Shown here: positions 29,224 to 39,190 of the stretch, piece by piece
How the letters are laid out: each line of letters opens with the position of its first letter
Numbering within the stretch: the first letter of the stretch is position 1
NCBI RefSeq assembly: GCF_016865255.1
Contig: NZ_CP033381.1
Span: 124,001-188,000, forward strand
DNA: 64,000 bases
From: Methylomonas sp. LW13
GTDB taxonomy: Bacteria > Pseudomonadota > Gammaproteobacteria > Methylococcales > Methylomonadaceae
Reading direction: 5' to 3'
Notes under the pieces: model-generated
The model's input: the letters and a program-made list of their open reading frames with translations, nothing else
Told to the model about the DNA's origin: nothing
Databases searched by the model: none
Made by a program: the position numbers and the translations under genes

Positions 29224-29533
29224 TAGGGCGGGAATGGCAGAAAAAATCCGATGAATAGAGGCGCGGTTATTGAGTAAGACGTTCAAACAGACCAAATCCC
29301 CACCGCAAGCGAAAAATAATAGAGGCAATCCACTCGCCGTGATAGCTTGGGACCGACTAATTGTTCAGCAAGCCCGCTGGGTAGAAATTATTCCGCCTCT
29401 TGGCGCTTAGGCTGCGTTAACCCACTCAAAGAAATCGGCCATGTCCGCCGGGCTTTGTTTTTACTGCGTTACAATCCATACTTTGCGCATCGCGCACGTT
29501 TCCCGTCAAATCTTTTAACTACCCAGCCACACG

Positions 29534-30277
29534 ATGAATATTTCGTTTGAAATCGTCCCGCGCAGCCTAGAGGCTTTCGACCAGCAATACGCCTTTGTGC
29601 AAACTTTGGACAAAGGCATCAACATCATTAATGTCCCGGACATCCAACGCTTCGATACCCGCAGCTGGGAATTGGCAACCCGCGTTGATCGGAGCAAATA
29701 CCGCTTTATTCCGCATTTTCGGGCGATAGACTTCAAAATCGACAGCGGCGAACTTTACCGTATCATCGAAGAATATGCGCTGGACAGCGTATTGTTGGTG
29801 TCCGGCGATCCGCCGGAAGGTTTGAAGCGGTCGTTTTACAATACCGATGTGGTGGATTTGATTCGAGCTGTGCGCCAGCGTTTCCCAAATCTGAACATAT
29901 ACGCCGGCTTCGACCCGCATCGCAGCGGTGTGCAGGATGAATGCGATTACATCCAACGCAAGGTCGATGCCGGCGCCGGCGGCTTTTTCTCCCAGCCGTT
30001 CTACGACAGCCGCATGATCGACATCTACGCCGAGCACATGCAAGGCCTGGAAACCTATATCGGCATTAGTCCCATCACCAGCAAGGCCTCGATGAACTAT
30101 TGGGAAGTGAAAAATAAGGTGAAGTTTCCGAAGCGTTTTCGGCCGGATTACGATTGGAATGTGGAATTTGCCAATGGCGTGATTGCCTCGGCGGCAGCGA
30201 ATGGTTTGAATGTCTATTTCATGCCGATCCGGATTGATTTGGCGCGGTATTTTGGGGCGATTAAATTGGGCGGGTAA
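29534..30277 (+). CDS. Short methylenetetrahydrofolate reductase-like protein
   Basis: 247 residues, MetF-like TIM barrel. The N-terminal SFEIVPR carries the position of the catalytic Glu, and SGDPPEGL and GGFFSQPFYD match MetF blocks RGDPP and QxFFD. It is about 40-50 residues shorter than typical MetF. Methylotrophs route one-carbon units through tetrahydrofolate, so a second, specialised reductase is plausible, but activity cannot be concluded. No strong ribosome binding site is seen. It is a single-gene unit. Confidence 0.75.
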   Translation: MNISFEIVPRSLEAFDQQYAFVQTLDKGINIINVPDIQRFDTRSWELATRVDRSKYRFIPHFRAIDFKIDSGELYRIIEEYALDSVLLVSGDPPEGLKRSFYNTDVVDLIRAVRQRFPNLNIYAGFDPHRSGVQDECDYIQRKVDAGAGGFFSQPFYDSRMIDIYAEHMQGLETYIGISPITSKASMNYWEVKNKVKFPKRFRPDYDWNVEFANGVIASAAANGLNVYFMPIRIDLARYFGAIKLGG

Positions 30278-30294
30278 TGTTGACATCAGCAATA

Positions 30295-30395
30295 GTTCCC
30301 TCTCCCACTGGGAGAGGGTTAGGGTGAGGGGATAAATTAGAAAAGCTTTATTCTGATCCCCTCATCCCAACCTTCTCCCGGTGGGAGAAGGGGCT
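30295..30395. repeat. Dispersed palindromic repeat (CCCTCTCCC...GGGAGAGGG type)
   Basis: Two inverted-repeat units: CCCTCTCCCactGGGAGAGGG at 30299-30319 and a diverged inverted unit with CTTCTCCCggtGGGAGAAG at 30373-30391, each next to a GTGAGGGGAT-like / ATCCCCTCAT-like arm so that the whole block is also an inverted repeat. Such repeats are common between genes in many proteobacteria. It may act as a terminator for the MetF-like gene. Confidence 0.75.
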
Positions 30396-30538
30396 GACGC
30401 TGGCGTGAGGTATCGCGTGGGAACGCCGCCATGGACGCTCTGTGTCGTCCGGTAGATACTTTGATTTACTATCCCTAAACCCGGTTGAATGCCGCTTCCA
30501 GCATCGGCAGCCGGCATCAATCTGAGCCAAGAGTTAAC

Positions 30539-31336
30539 CTAAAAAAACAACTCGCGCATTTTTTGCCCCGGCGATTCGGCACGCATGAAGGCTTCGCCAA
30601 CCAGGAAGGTGTAGATGCCGTTCTCCTGCATCAATTTCACATCGGCAGGGGTGTGAATGCCGCTTTCGGTGACAATCAACTTGTCGGCAGGAATGGTGTT
30701 TTTCAAATCCAGCGTGGTTTGCAACGATACATCAAACGTACGCAGGTTGCGGTTATTGATGCCTATCATATTGGTGTTGAGCTTCAGGGCCCGTTCCAAT
30801 TCCTCCGCGTCGTGCACTTCGGTCAATACGTCCATGCCCAAGCCGGTGGCGGTGTCGGCCAATTCCTTCAGCATCGCGTCGTCCAGTGCTGCGACGATCA
30901 ACAAGATACAATCGGCGCCCAAAGCTCGCGATTCGTGAATTTGATACGGATCGATCATGAAGTCCTTGCGAATCGCCGGCAGCGGGCAGTTTTGCCGCAC
31001 CATTTGCAGATTGGCTTCCGAGCCCTGGAAAAACTCCTTGTCGGTCAGCACCGACAAACAGGTCGCACCGCTAAACGCATAATCGACGGCGATTTCCACC
31101 GGTTTGAAGTTCTCGCGGATCACGCCCTGGCTGGGAGAGGCCTTCTTGATTTCGGCGATAATCGCCGGCTTTTTCTGATCGGCCTTGCTGCGTAGCGCCG
31201 AATAAAAGCCGCGCGGGCCTTGCACGGTGCCGGCTAATTCTTCCAGCATCGACAATGGCGTATTGCTTTTGCGGCGGGCTACTTCTTCGGCTTTTTTGGT
31301 TAGGATGGTTTTTAGGATGTCTGGTGTATCGGTCAT
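30539..31336 (-). CDS. trpC: Indole-3-glycerol phosphate synthase
   Basis: 265 residues, TIM barrel of the fourth tryptophan-pathway step. [18 protein letters not shown] holds the catalytic Lys, and [18 protein letters not shown]-like [12 protein letters not shown] and [12 protein letters not shown] are conserved. It is monofunctional (no fused TrpF). In many relatives it directly follows trpD; here about 2.6 kb of accessory DNA separates them. Confidence 0.95.
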   Translation of the reverse strand: MTDTPDILKTILTKKAEEVARRKSNTPLSMLEELAGTVQGPRGFYSALRSKADQKKPAIIAEIKKASPSQGVIRENFKPVEIAVDYAFSGATCLSVLTDKEFFQGSEANLQMVRQNCPLPAIRKDFMIDPYQIHESRALGADCILLIVAALDDAMLKELADTATGLGMDVLTEVHDAEELERALKLNTNMIGINNRNLRTFDVSLQTTLDLKNTIPADKLIVTESGIHTPADVKLMQENGIYTFLVGEAFMRAESPGQKMRELFF

Positions 31337-31350
31337 TGTTCTTGTTGGGT

Positions 31351-31620
31351 TTGTGTCGCTAAGGCGACGGTTATTTTAACATCGGGTCTCGGCCCGATAG
31401 CCGAGGTACTTTCTTTTGCTTGGCCAAAAGAAAGTACCCAAAGAAAAAGCCACCCAGATGCCGCTTATATCCTGCGCTCCGAAGGGTTTGAACGGGGTTT
31501 TCGGAAGGGCTATCCCTAGCCCTCCGAAAACGAGCGGCATCCCTGCCGCTCCCCTTCGGGCTGATCCGTTCAAACCCTCCAGTGCTCGGCGCGGCATAAG
31601 GGATAAAACCGTCCCGGAAT
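31351..31620 (-). repeat. Structured repeat, subfamily B, copy 3
   Basis: About 270 bp related to the 326-bp elements at 2488-2813 and 9453-9778 but without their terminal repeats or target duplications. It shares the GAGCGGCA / TGCCGCTC hairpin, the hairpin built on TCGGAGGGCTA, the 13-bp GTACTTTCTTTTG stem and the GTCGC-taag-GCGAC hairpin. It is inverted relative to copy 4, and the two flank the orphan gene at 31696-32790. The outer limits are approximate. Confidence 0.7.
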
Positions 31621-31695
31621 TACAAACAATAAAATCGGTATTGGTAGATACTGTTACCCAGTATTTTTTAGGTTTTACTTCGAAACAATAAAAAT

Positions 31696-32790
31696 TTACA
31701 TGCTAAAAGCAATAGATAATCTTTGGGTAGTTAAGCTTACAAGATGTTCTGATTGGGACTTGTTTCTTTTTGGAGGTAACGCATACATGGATGGCGAACG
31801 ATAGTCGGTAAACTCGAATGTGTATGCGTACACTAGAAGTGGCATATTTCTTTCGCTGGCTTGTTTAATGATAGGCTCGACATATTCCATCATATTGCGT
31901 GAAGAAAAACTTGTAGCACAAATAATCCAATTTAAATGCATTCCTTTTGTTTCTCCTGCAACACTAAACTTAGCGTTATCAGTTCTTTTTATTAGGCCTT
32001 CAGCTAATATAGCAATATGTATAAAGTCTCGCGCAGTCATATCGGCAAAATAACTTGAAATAAGCTCCCTGCCAGATGAGTTGGAAACAAGCCTATCCCC
32101 AATCGGAGCAGGAAGCCTGTTTAAATTTATCATTTCATAAATGAATGAAAAGTCATTTTCATTAAGACTTGAATCATGCCGAAGTTTGAGTATTGAGTCT
32201 AAGTCTTGTTGTTTTTTCTTAATTAATATTGATAATCTTTCATCGCCTAACGGATTATGATTTAGTATTGCACGGCGCGGGTTCGATGAATACTTATAAA
32301 TTAAATCTAATAGATCGACTACAGTTCCATGAAAACCAGAAATAGCATGTATCAATGACTCTGGAATTGTGCACGTATATCCATAAGGTTTGTTCTTGGC
32401 AACCTTGTGAAATACAATTCCAGTTGAATGGGACACCACTGACAATAATACGCAGTAATTTATTTCCTTAAAAGAAATTGATACAGAATCACCAAATCTA
32501 TTTATTCCATTAAGTTTTTGATTAGACTGATGCCTCCAATAGTGAATCCATTTTCTTGCTTGTTTAAGGTTATGTTCATCTTGCTTCTCGAGAGATTTGT
32601 TGCCAGATGTTAAATAAAATAGTACCAAAACCCCATTTCCAAACCAAGCTAAATCACAAGGTTCTTTTTCTTTATGCTTTTTTTCACCTTTCTTGTAATT
32701 TTGAGGTATATAAATATTTTGGGCCCCAAAAGACTTTTGCATTAGCTCTTCTAAAACACTTTCTTGATGACTCTCTAACTTTAAACTCAT
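31696..32790 (-). CDS. Orphan protein, unknown function, low-GC
   Basis: 364 residues, soluble, no membrane segment or signal. I do not recognise the family. The first 90 residues contain EPCDLAWFGNGVLVLFYLT followed by a Lys-rich helix, which loosely resembles the core of restriction-endonuclease-like folds, but the full catalytic pattern is not evident. The base composition is far more AT-rich than the trp genes around it, indicating transfer. It lies between two inverted structured repeats in the trpD-trpC gap. Confidence 0.6.
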   Translation of the reverse strand: MSLKLESHQESVLEELMQKSFGAQNIYIPQNYKKGEKKHKEKEPCDLAWFGNGVLVLFYLTSGNKSLEKQDEHNLKQARKWIHYWRHQSNQKLNGINRFGDSVSISFKEINYCVLLSVVSHSTGIVFHKVAKNKPYGYTCTIPESLIHAISGFHGTVVDLLDLIYKYSSNPRRAILNHNPLGDERLSILIKKKQQDLDSILKLRHDSSLNENDFSFIYEMINLNRLPAPIGDRLVSNSSGRELISSYFADMTARDFIHIAILAEGLIKRTDNAKFSVAGETKGMHLNWIICATSFSSRNMMEYVEPIIKQASERNMPLLVYAYTFEFTDYRSPSMYALPPKRNKSQSEHLVSLTTQRLSIAFSM

Positions 32791-32835
32791 ATCTCGTATC
32801 TGGCGTAATTGAGTTGCTTCGCGACAAAGAGTCCG

Positions 32836-32911
32836 TGGGCTGGGTTGAGCGAAGTAAAACCTCGCTTAAATATATTCTTGCTGGGTTTCATTTTCATTCA
32901 ACCCAGCCTAC
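32836..32911. repeat. Dispersed palindromic repeat with 11-bp perfect arms
   Basis: GGCTGGGTTGA at 32838-32848 pairs with TCAACCCAGCC at 32898-32908. This CTGGGTTGAGCGAAG-type unit is a known kind of intergenic repeat in gammaproteobacteria. It sits just upstream of the orphan gene. Confidence 0.7.
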
Positions 32912-32938
32912 GAAAACCTCAAAATATTAGACGCTTTC

Positions 32939-33212
32939 GAATTTCCCTGCGGGGTTTTCACCCCTATGCCGCGCCGAGCACCGGAGGGTTTGGACGGGTC
33001 AGCCCGCAGGGGAGCGGCAGGGATGCCGCTCGTTTTCGGAGGGCTAGGGATAGCCCTTCCGAAAACCCCGTTCAAACCCTTCGGCGCGCAGGAAATAAGC
33101 GGCATCGGGGTGGCTTTTTCTTTGGATACTTTCTTTTGGCCAAACAAAAGAAAGTATCTCGGCTGTCGGGCCGAGACCCGACATATAAAAAACCGTCGCG
33201 ATAGCGACACAA
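32939..33212 (+). repeat. Structured repeat, subfamily B, copy 4
   Basis: About 274 bp, the inverted partner of copy 3. It keeps the nested stems ATGCCGC/GCGGCAT and GGGTTTGgACGG/CCGTTcAAACCC, the GAGCGGC hairpin, a 13-bp ATACTTTCTTTTG stem and GTCGGG/CCCGAC. No terminal inverted repeat or target duplication was found. It ends 2 nt before a remnant of the trpD stop codon. Confidence 0.7.
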
Positions 33213-33214
33213 AA

Positions 33215-33268
33215 TTAGACCGCCTGAGAATACCCTATCAACGCCTCAAACTTACCCAATGCATTCCC
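33215..33268 (-). pseudogene. Duplicated 3' end of trpD
   Basis: 33228-33268 matches 33938-33978 (the real trpD end) at 38 of 41 positions. Read on the minus strand it encodes [12 protein letters not shown] and a TAA stop, against [12 protein letters not shown] and TAA in trpD. It is therefore a second trpD C-terminus, 710 bp downstream of the intact one, bracketing the higBA cassette. Confidence 0.75.
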
Positions 33269-33279
33269 TCAGAGGAATC

Positions 33280-33585
33280 TCATGCCGCTATTGTCTGCAC
33301 CGTCAGCTTAACCCCAAGTGCCTTGCAGACTTTGGCAATGGTCTCGAAGCGCGGTTGGGCGTCGGCGCGTAAAGCTTTATACAAGGCTTCGCGGCTGATG
33401 CCTGCGGCAGCGGCAATTTCGGTCATGCCTCGCGCCCTGGCAATACTGCCGAGTGCATTGGCCAAGGCCGCCGGATCATCTTCTTCCAGAACAACGGTTA
33501 GGTATTCGGCAATGGCTTGATCGCTATCCAGATGTTCGGTAATGTCGAACACGGGCAAATCGGCAATTTTGATTTTTTCGTTCAT
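33280..33585 (-). CDS. HigA-type addiction module antitoxin
   Basis: 101 residues. The C-terminal helix-turn-helix reads TEIAAAAGISREALYKALR. The N-terminus FDITEHLDSDQAIAEYL is typical of the putative addiction module antidote family that pairs with Gp49-like toxins. It follows the toxin gene by 3 nt (toxin first), the HigBA order. Confidence 0.85.
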   Translation of the reverse strand: MNEKIKIADLPVFDITEHLDSDQAIAEYLTVVLEEDDPAALANALGSIARARGMTEIAAAAGISREALYKALRADAQPRFETIAKVCKALGVKLTVQTIAA

Positions 33586-33588
33586 GAT

Positions 33589-33885
33589 TCAGTCCTCCAA
33601 CAACGCGGCTAGGCGTTGAGCTTTCGCAATATCGGCGGTCTGGCTTGATTTATCGCCGCCACCCAGCATCACAATCAACACCTCGCCTCGCTGCACATAG
33701 TACATCCGCCAGCCGGGGCCGAAATGTTCACGCATTTCAAACACACTCCCGCCTACCGCTTTGACGTCACCGAGATTGCCTAGTTGGGCCTTTTCCAGTC
33801 GGCGCGCCAAGCGGCGGTGTGTCAATCCATCTTTCAAGCCAAACAGCCATTCGCTGAATGCGGGGAGTTGTTTGATTGTGTACAT
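33589..33885 (-). CDS. HigB/RelE-type addiction module toxin
   Basis: 98 residues, RelE/ParE superfamily, Gp49-like branch. Conserved stretches are FSEWLFGLKDGLTHRRLARRL, GDVKAVGGSVFEMREHFGPGWRMYY and LLGGGDKSSQ-like MLGGGDKSSQTADI. Such toxins usually cleave mRNA on the ribosome. The cassette is inserted into the 3' end of trpD between 41-bp direct repeats. Confidence 0.87.
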   Translation of the reverse strand: MYTIKQLPAFSEWLFGLKDGLTHRRLARRLEKAQLGNLGDVKAVGGSVFEMREHFGPGWRMYYVQRGEVLIVMLGGGDKSSQTADIAKAQRLAALLED

Positions 33886-33924
33886 GCAGAAACTGTAATC
33901 GAACGATTACACCTCGTCAATACT

Positions 33925-34968
33925 TTAGTGGGCTTTGGAATACCCAATCAACGCCTCAAACTTACCCAAAGCACTCCCATCCGCCAACACCTGATGCGCT
34001 CGGCGAATGCCGGCATCCAGCGAATCGGCCAAATCGGCGGCATAAATCGCCGCGCCGGCATTTAACGCCACAATGTCGCGGGCCGGGCCGGCTTGGTTGT
34101 TCAATACCGAACGAATGATAGCCAAGCTATCGGTAGCACAGGTAATTGATAGCGTTTCCAGACTGGCGCGAGATAAGCCAAATCCTTCAGGCGTGATGGT
34201 GTAGCAATGAACGATACCGTCGATCAATTCGGCAACGTCGGTCGGTGCGGCGATGCTGATTTCATCCAGGCCGTCGCGCGCATGCACCACCAGCACATGC
34301 TTGCTGCCCAGTTTTTTCAAGACTTCCGCGACCGGCACCAACCATTGTTTATCGAACACGCCGATCAATTGATGCGGCGCATTGGCCGGATTGGAAAGAG
34401 GGCCGATCAGATTGAACAGGGTGCGCACGCCCATTTCCTTGCGCGGACCAACCGTGTGGCGCACCGCGCTGTGATGCTTGGCGGCAAACAAAAAGCCCAC
34501 GCCTATGTCGTTAACACATTGCGCCACTTGTTCGGCGGGCATATCCAGATTAATGCCTGCTGCTTCCAGTACATCGGCGCTGCCGCAGTTGCTGGATACC
34601 GAGCGATTGCCATGTTTGGCCACCTTGCCGCCGGCCGCCGCGACTACAAAGGCCGCCGTCGTCGAAATATTGAAAGTGTTGGCACCGTCGCCGCCCGTGC
34701 CGCAGGTGTCGATGACATGCTCTCCATGCACCGGAACCGGCCGCACCAGCTCACGTAACACACTGACCGCCGCGGCAATTTCTTCGATGGTTTCGCCCTT
34801 GCAGCGCAAGGCAATCAAAAAGCCGGCGATTTGCGCGTCGGTCAGCTCGCCTTGCATCATGGTACGCATCACATCGCGCATTTCCTCGGTGCCGAGGTCT
34901 TGTTTATCCAGAAGTTTTTGCAGCGTGGCTTGGATTTGCATGGAGTGGGTAGCCGGTGTCTTGGTCAA
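33925..34968 (-). CDS. trpD: Anthranilate phosphoribosyltransferase
   Basis: 347 residues, second step of tryptophan synthesis. The phosphoribosyl-binding glycine loop [14 protein letters not shown] and [18 protein letters not shown] are intact. The last 18 codons are duplicated 710 bp downstream around a toxin-antitoxin cassette. Despite this, the gene has a normal C-terminus and looks functional. It is separated from trpG by 3.6 kb of unrelated genes. Confidence 0.95.
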   Translation of the reverse strand: MTKTPATHSMQIQATLQKLLDKQDLGTEEMRDVMRTMMQGELTDAQIAGFLIALRCKGETIEEIAAAVSVLRELVRPVPVHGEHVIDTCGTGGDGANTFNISTTAAFVVAAAGGKVAKHGNRSVSSNCGSADVLEAAGINLDMPAEQVAQCVNDIGVGFLFAAKHHSAVRHTVGPRKEMGVRTLFNLIGPLSNPANAPHQLIGVFDKQWLVPVAEVLKKLGSKHVLVVHARDGLDEISIAAPTDVAELIDGIVHCYTITPEGFGLSRASLETLSITCATDSLAIIRSVLNNQAGPARDIVALNAGAAIYAADLADSLDAGIRRAHQVLADGSALGKFEALIGYSKAH

Positions 34969-35320
34969 GACAGGGATGATAACAAACGACGGCTCATATC
35001 GAAAACCTCGCGGGCCGTCAATCCCTCGCGAGCGAGGTCGCTTGCTTACACGATCTCGAGAACGGGTAGATAAAAAGGCGATTTTATTCCAAGCCAGCTT
35101 ATAAATTTCAAGTTTTATTGACGTAGCACATTGATTAAGCCGTTATGTTTTTATGGTAATTGACGGTGGTTAACTTAGCTGTTAAATGACGGTCAAGACT
35201 AGCATTTTAAATAAGCGGCTTGTCGCAAAGAGCTAGTCTTTATCAGCATGGCAACGGTTTTTGGCCGTTTGGCCGTGCGCAGAAAATTTGTGCTCGTTAA
35301 TCAATGGAGACATTACCATG
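34969..35320. other. Non-coding stretch between trpD and the PEP-CTERM-like gene
   Basis: Divergent intergenic region that should hold promoters for both genes. Apart from a GGAGA ribosome binding site before 35321 and short inverted GCGAG motifs near 35020-35040, nothing recognisable is present. Confidence 0.4.
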
Positions 35321-36163
35321 AAATACTTTGCCAAGCCGATTCGGCGACCTTACTTTAAGACTTATCTGTTCAGCATTCTGGTGCTATCGCTTTGCCTTGC
35401 CCAATCTGCTGAGGCGGCGACGGTTTCTGCGAGCGCGGTCATCGACTGGAGTACCTTTAAAATTACCGCCATTGATATTGGCAATGGCCTGCCAACTGTG
35501 ACGTGGAGTAATCAGAACGACACTAGCCAAGTGAATACTGGTTACTACTACAACACCTATGATAGCGCGGCAAATTGGAGCTCAGGGACTTCGACTACCG
35601 AGTCACTGTCCACATCGACCTATAGCAGATCTGCTTCCAGCGCTACATCGATTAATCAAATCAACGCCAATGCCGCTCTAAACGGTTCTTTTCCGTATCA
35701 AAGTTTATCAGCCAGCAGCGGTAGCCAGCGATCCGGCAGTTTTACCGTGCAAGGCAGCGGACTGTTAATTTTCGAAGCGAATTACAGTTTGATGGGGGAT
35801 CTGGGTGCCTCAAGTAATGCCTCGGCAAGCTCCAACGCAAGCTTCAATTTGAGTTACTACAATGGCGGAAACTCCGGGTCAGTCAACCAAAATGTCAATC
35901 AGTACCTATCAACCGGCTCCGCGCCCGTGACGGAAAACGATATATTGTCTGTTGCTTTGGTCTTTAAAGACGGTTGGAGCGGAAGTTTTTCCGCGAATAC
36001 CAGTGCATCGGTTTACGGGTACGACTACGGAACCGGAGGCGGCGGCAGCGTACCGCTACCGGGGGCTTTCTGGCTATTTGGCAGTGTATTGGCCGGAGCC
36101 GCCTCGTTGCGGTCGGCTAATACAATGCGCAGAATGCGGCCATTCGCAGAAGTCGCACGCTAA
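35321..36163 (+). CDS. Exported PEP-CTERM-like sorting-signal protein
   Basis: 280 residues from the ATG at 35321. A signal peptide ends near AQSAEAA. The body is rich in Ser, Ala, Asn, Gly and Tyr and looks like a low-complexity beta protein. The C-terminus has VPLPGAFWLFGSVLAGAASL followed by basic residues, the exosortase-type sorting tail of the VPLPxA variant, so the protein is probably processed at the membrane and released or attached to extracellular matrix. The exosortase gene is not in this window. Confidence 0.8.
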   Translation, partial: KYFAKPIRRPYFKTYLFSILVLSLCLAQSAEAATVSASAVIDWSTFKITAIDIGNGLPTVTWSNQNDTSQVNTGYYYNTYDSAANWSSGTSTTESLSTSTYSRSASSATSINQINANAALNGSFPYQSLSASSGSQRSGSFTVQGSGLLIFEANYSLMGDLGASSNASASSNASFNLSYYNGGNSGSVNQNVNQYLSTGSAPVTENDILSVALVFKDGWSGSFSANTSASVYGYDYGTGGGGSVPLPGAFWLFGSVLAGAASLRSANTMRRMRPFAEVAR

Positions 36164-36174
36164 ACAAGATGTCG

Positions 36175-36203
36175 AAGGGGTGGCGCCGGCTACCCCTTTT
36201 TTG
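36175..36203 (+). terminator. Rho-independent terminator
   Basis: Stem AAGGGGT / ACCCCTT with a short loop, followed by TTTTTT, 12 nt after the PEP-CTERM-like gene. Confidence 0.75.
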
Positions 36204-36229
36204 CGTCCGGCTATGGAGTGGGGAGTTCT

Positions 36230-37474
36230 TTAAAACTTTTGATGCCGGTTTAGCCAGTCACACACGCCCAGTCCGGCACTGCGGCCGGTAGCGAAGCAAG
36301 CCGAAAGCAAATATCCCCCGGTCGGCGCCTCCCAATCCAGCATCTCACCGGCGACAAAAACGCCGGGTAGCGCGGTAAGCATCAGATTTTGATCAAGACT
36401 GTTAAAACTCACGCCGCCGGCGCTGCTGATCGCTTCGGCGATGGGCCGGGTGGCATTGACAGTGATGGGCAAGGCTTTGATCGTCTTCGCTAGAATGGCG
36501 GCGTCGGCAAATTGCGCCTGGCTGAGCACTTCGCGTAGCAAGGCCGCTTTGACGCCGGAAATGCCAACCCGGCTCTGCAAATGGCTGGATAAGGACCGGG
36601 AACCCCTGGGGCGGCTGATTTCGGCCAGCACCCGTTCCGCATCGCGTCCTGGCAGTAGGTCAACGGTGAAGGTGGCGCTGCCGTGAACATGCAGATATTC
36701 GCGCAGCCGCCGCGAAAATGCGTAAATCAGGCTGCCTTCCACGCCGTGCGTGCTAATCACCATTTCGCCTAGCCTGCGTTCGGTGTAGCCCTGCGTGTCG
36801 GTAAAGGTTAGCGCTATCGATTTGAGCGGCGCGCCGGCAAACTTCTCGCGTAGATGCGCACTCCACGCTACTTCAAATCCGCAATTTGCGCTTTGCAAGG
36901 GTGCAACTTCCACACCGCGAGCCTGCAGCCATGGCACCCAGGCCCCATCCGACCCAAGTTGCGGCCAACTAGCACCGCCCAAGGCCAACACGGTTGCTTG
37001 TGGCTTGACCGAAATTTCGCCATCCGGATTGCTCAGGCGCAGCGCGCCATCATCATCCCAGCCCAGCCAGCGGTGGCGCATATGAAAGTGCACACCATTC
37101 GAACGCAAGCGGTGCAGCCAGGCGCGCAGCAGCGGTGCGGCCTTCATCTCCGTTGGAAACACGCGGCCGGATGTGCCGACAAAAGTTTCTATGCCCAAGC
37201 CTTGCACCCAGGCTCTCAGGGCCTCCGGAGAAAAGGCGTTCAGCATCGGTTCCAGTGCGGCACGCTGTGTGCCGTAGCGAGACAAAAACGGCTCGAACGA
37301 TTCAGAATGGGTAATGTTTAATCCACCCTTGCCGGCCATCAAAAACTTACGCCCGGCAGAGGGCATAGCGTCATACACAGCGACGCTCAAGCCGGCCTGG
37401 CTTAGCACTTCGGCGGCCATCAATCCGGCGGGGCCGGCGCCGATGATAATTGCTGAATAGCTAATGGCGGCCAC
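36230..37474 (-). CDS. TIGR03862-type NAD(P)/FAD-dependent oxidoreductase (HI0933-like)
   Basis: 414 residues. The N-terminal dinucleotide fold GAGPAGLMAAEVL is followed by GRKFLMAGKGGLNITHSE, the hallmark of HI0933-like flavoproteins, and the C-terminal GVFVAGEMLDWEAPTGGYLL. The family has no firm biochemical function. It follows the YoeB-type pair by 7 nt, but this is probably coincidental. Confidence 0.87.
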   Translation of the reverse strand: MAAISYSAIIIGAGPAGLMAAEVLSQAGLSVAVYDAMPSAGRKFLMAGKGGLNITHSESFEPFLSRYGTQRAALEPMLNAFSPEALRAWVQGLGIETFVGTSGRVFPTEMKAAPLLRAWLHRLRSNGVHFHMRHRWLGWDDDGALRLSNPDGEISVKPQATVLALGGASWPQLGSDGAWVPWLQARGVEVAPLQSANCGFEVAWSAHLREKFAGAPLKSIALTFTDTQGYTERRLGEMVISTHGVEGSLIYAFSRRLREYLHVHGSATFTVDLLPGRDAERVLAEISRPRGSRSLSSHLQSRVGISGVKAALLREVLSQAQFADAAILAKTIKALPITVNATRPIAEAISSAGGVSFNSLDQNLMLTALPGVFVAGEMLDWEAPTGGYLLSACFATGRSAGLGVCDWLNRHQKF

Positions 37475-37481
37475 CTTGGAA

Positions 37482-37739
37482 TCAACGGTAATGATATTTG
37501 CACGCGACGATTAGGCACTCACCATTTTGCACCCGGTAAACCAAACGATGTTCCTGGTCGATTCTCCTAGACCAAAATCCTTGCAGCTGATGCTTCAAAA
37601 GCTCAGGTTTACCCAATCCACTATGAGGATTGCGGGCTATGTCGCTAATCAGCGAAACGATACGCTGGTAGATTTTTCTGTCGGTTTGCGCCCATTCATT
37701 GAAGTCTAGAAATGAACTTTGCTCGAAAGCGATTTTCAT
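37482..37739 (-). CDS. Txe/YoeB-family toxin
   Basis: 85 residues. The C-terminal half (LKHQLQGFWSRRIDQEHRLV and CKYHYR) matches YoeB, a ribosome-dependent mRNase, including the terminal His-Tyr. The start overlaps the antitoxin stop by 4 nt. Confidence 0.9.
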   Translation of the reverse strand: MKIAFEQSSFLDFNEWAQTDRKIYQRIVSLISDIARNPHSGLGKPELLKHQLQGFWSRRIDQEHRLVYRVQNGECLIVACKYHYR

Positions 37740-37972
37740 AGCTCGGATAGGTCAACGCGAACGATATTTTGCTTTTGCTCGATATTGTTAATGGCTGTTA
37801 GCAAGCGTTCGCTGTTAACCGGATTTTTCAGCAAATATGTGGTTTCGTCTTCTTCGGCCTCCAAGCTATCGCAAATGGCGATTTCCACTACTTTATCGTG
37901 GAACAAGGCTTTAACAGATTGCAGAAAATCGTCGTTAAGCTCGCTGGCTTTGAGTTTGTAAGTCGTGTACAT
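37736..37972 (-). CDS. Putative antitoxin partner of the YoeB-type toxin
   Basis: 78 residues, acidic. It lacks the usual YefM N-terminus; it begins MYTTYKLKASELNDDFLQSV and belongs to the other antitoxin type often found beside Txe/YoeB toxins. The role is inferred from size, acidity and 4-nt overlap with the toxin gene. Confidence 0.72.
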   Translation of the reverse strand: MYTTYKLKASELNDDFLQSVKALFHDKVVEIAICDSLEAEEDETTYLLKNPVNSERLLTAINNIEQKQNIVRVDLSEL

Positions 37973-38058
37973 GTTAATGCGCTCCGGAAATTTTGAGTTG
38001 GCGGTAACAAAGTCAGCATTAGTAACAAGAATTGCCGTTACTCCCTAATTCAAGTGGC

Positions 38059-38169
38059 TTATAGCTTGGCTTGCAACGGATGTCTATCAGGATGCTTGAT
38101 CATTTCTATTGTCAAATCGACATCGATCTCCGGCCAATAAAAATGATCCGGCGATGGCTCTTCGACTTA
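38059..38169 (-). pseudogene. Severed C-terminal tail of a DUF2442 domain
   Basis: In the same frame as the gene at 38167-38637 and directly after its TAA stop, 35 more codons read VEEPSPDHFYWPEIDVDLTI...KHPDRHPLQAK and then stop. The pattern of a FPWF block followed by EEPSPxHFYWPxLDVDL is that of a DUF2442 domain. One in-frame stop therefore splits the domain. Confidence 0.6.
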
Positions 38170-38599
38170 GTAGATAGTCTGAAGAGACTGGTTTTTAAAC
38201 CACGGGAAATCGTTATATGACATGTACAAGGTATTTTCCCTAGTTTTCAACCAAAGGCCATGGCTAGAAATTTGGGTTACTTCAACGCTGAAAGCTGTAT
38301 CGCTATCCGGAGCATCCGATCTGGGTGCCGTAGAATTTCTTCGGAGCTTTGAAATTTCCTGCCAAATAACAGGTATTGCGGCTAAACCCAAAATGAATTG
38401 AAACCAAAAAGCAAACCAGAACCATTCGGGACGTTTGTCAATATGAATAATCGAGCTACTGCGACCAAAACCGATTTCGCCGGTAAACAATGCTGTCAGA
38501 CAGCTGTATACGAAATATAAGTCCCAAGCGAAAATCAAGAACCAAAAGCTCAAGCCAAGCAATGTTGGAATGCGGGACCTAGCTCCTGTAATTCCAATT

Positions 38600-39186
<587 letters not shown>

Positions 39187-39190
<4 letters not shown>

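Noticed and set aside
37736-37972. Canonical YefM antitoxin
   Set aside because: The toxin is YoeB-like, but the partner lacks the YefM N-terminal pattern, so it is called only a putative antitoxin.
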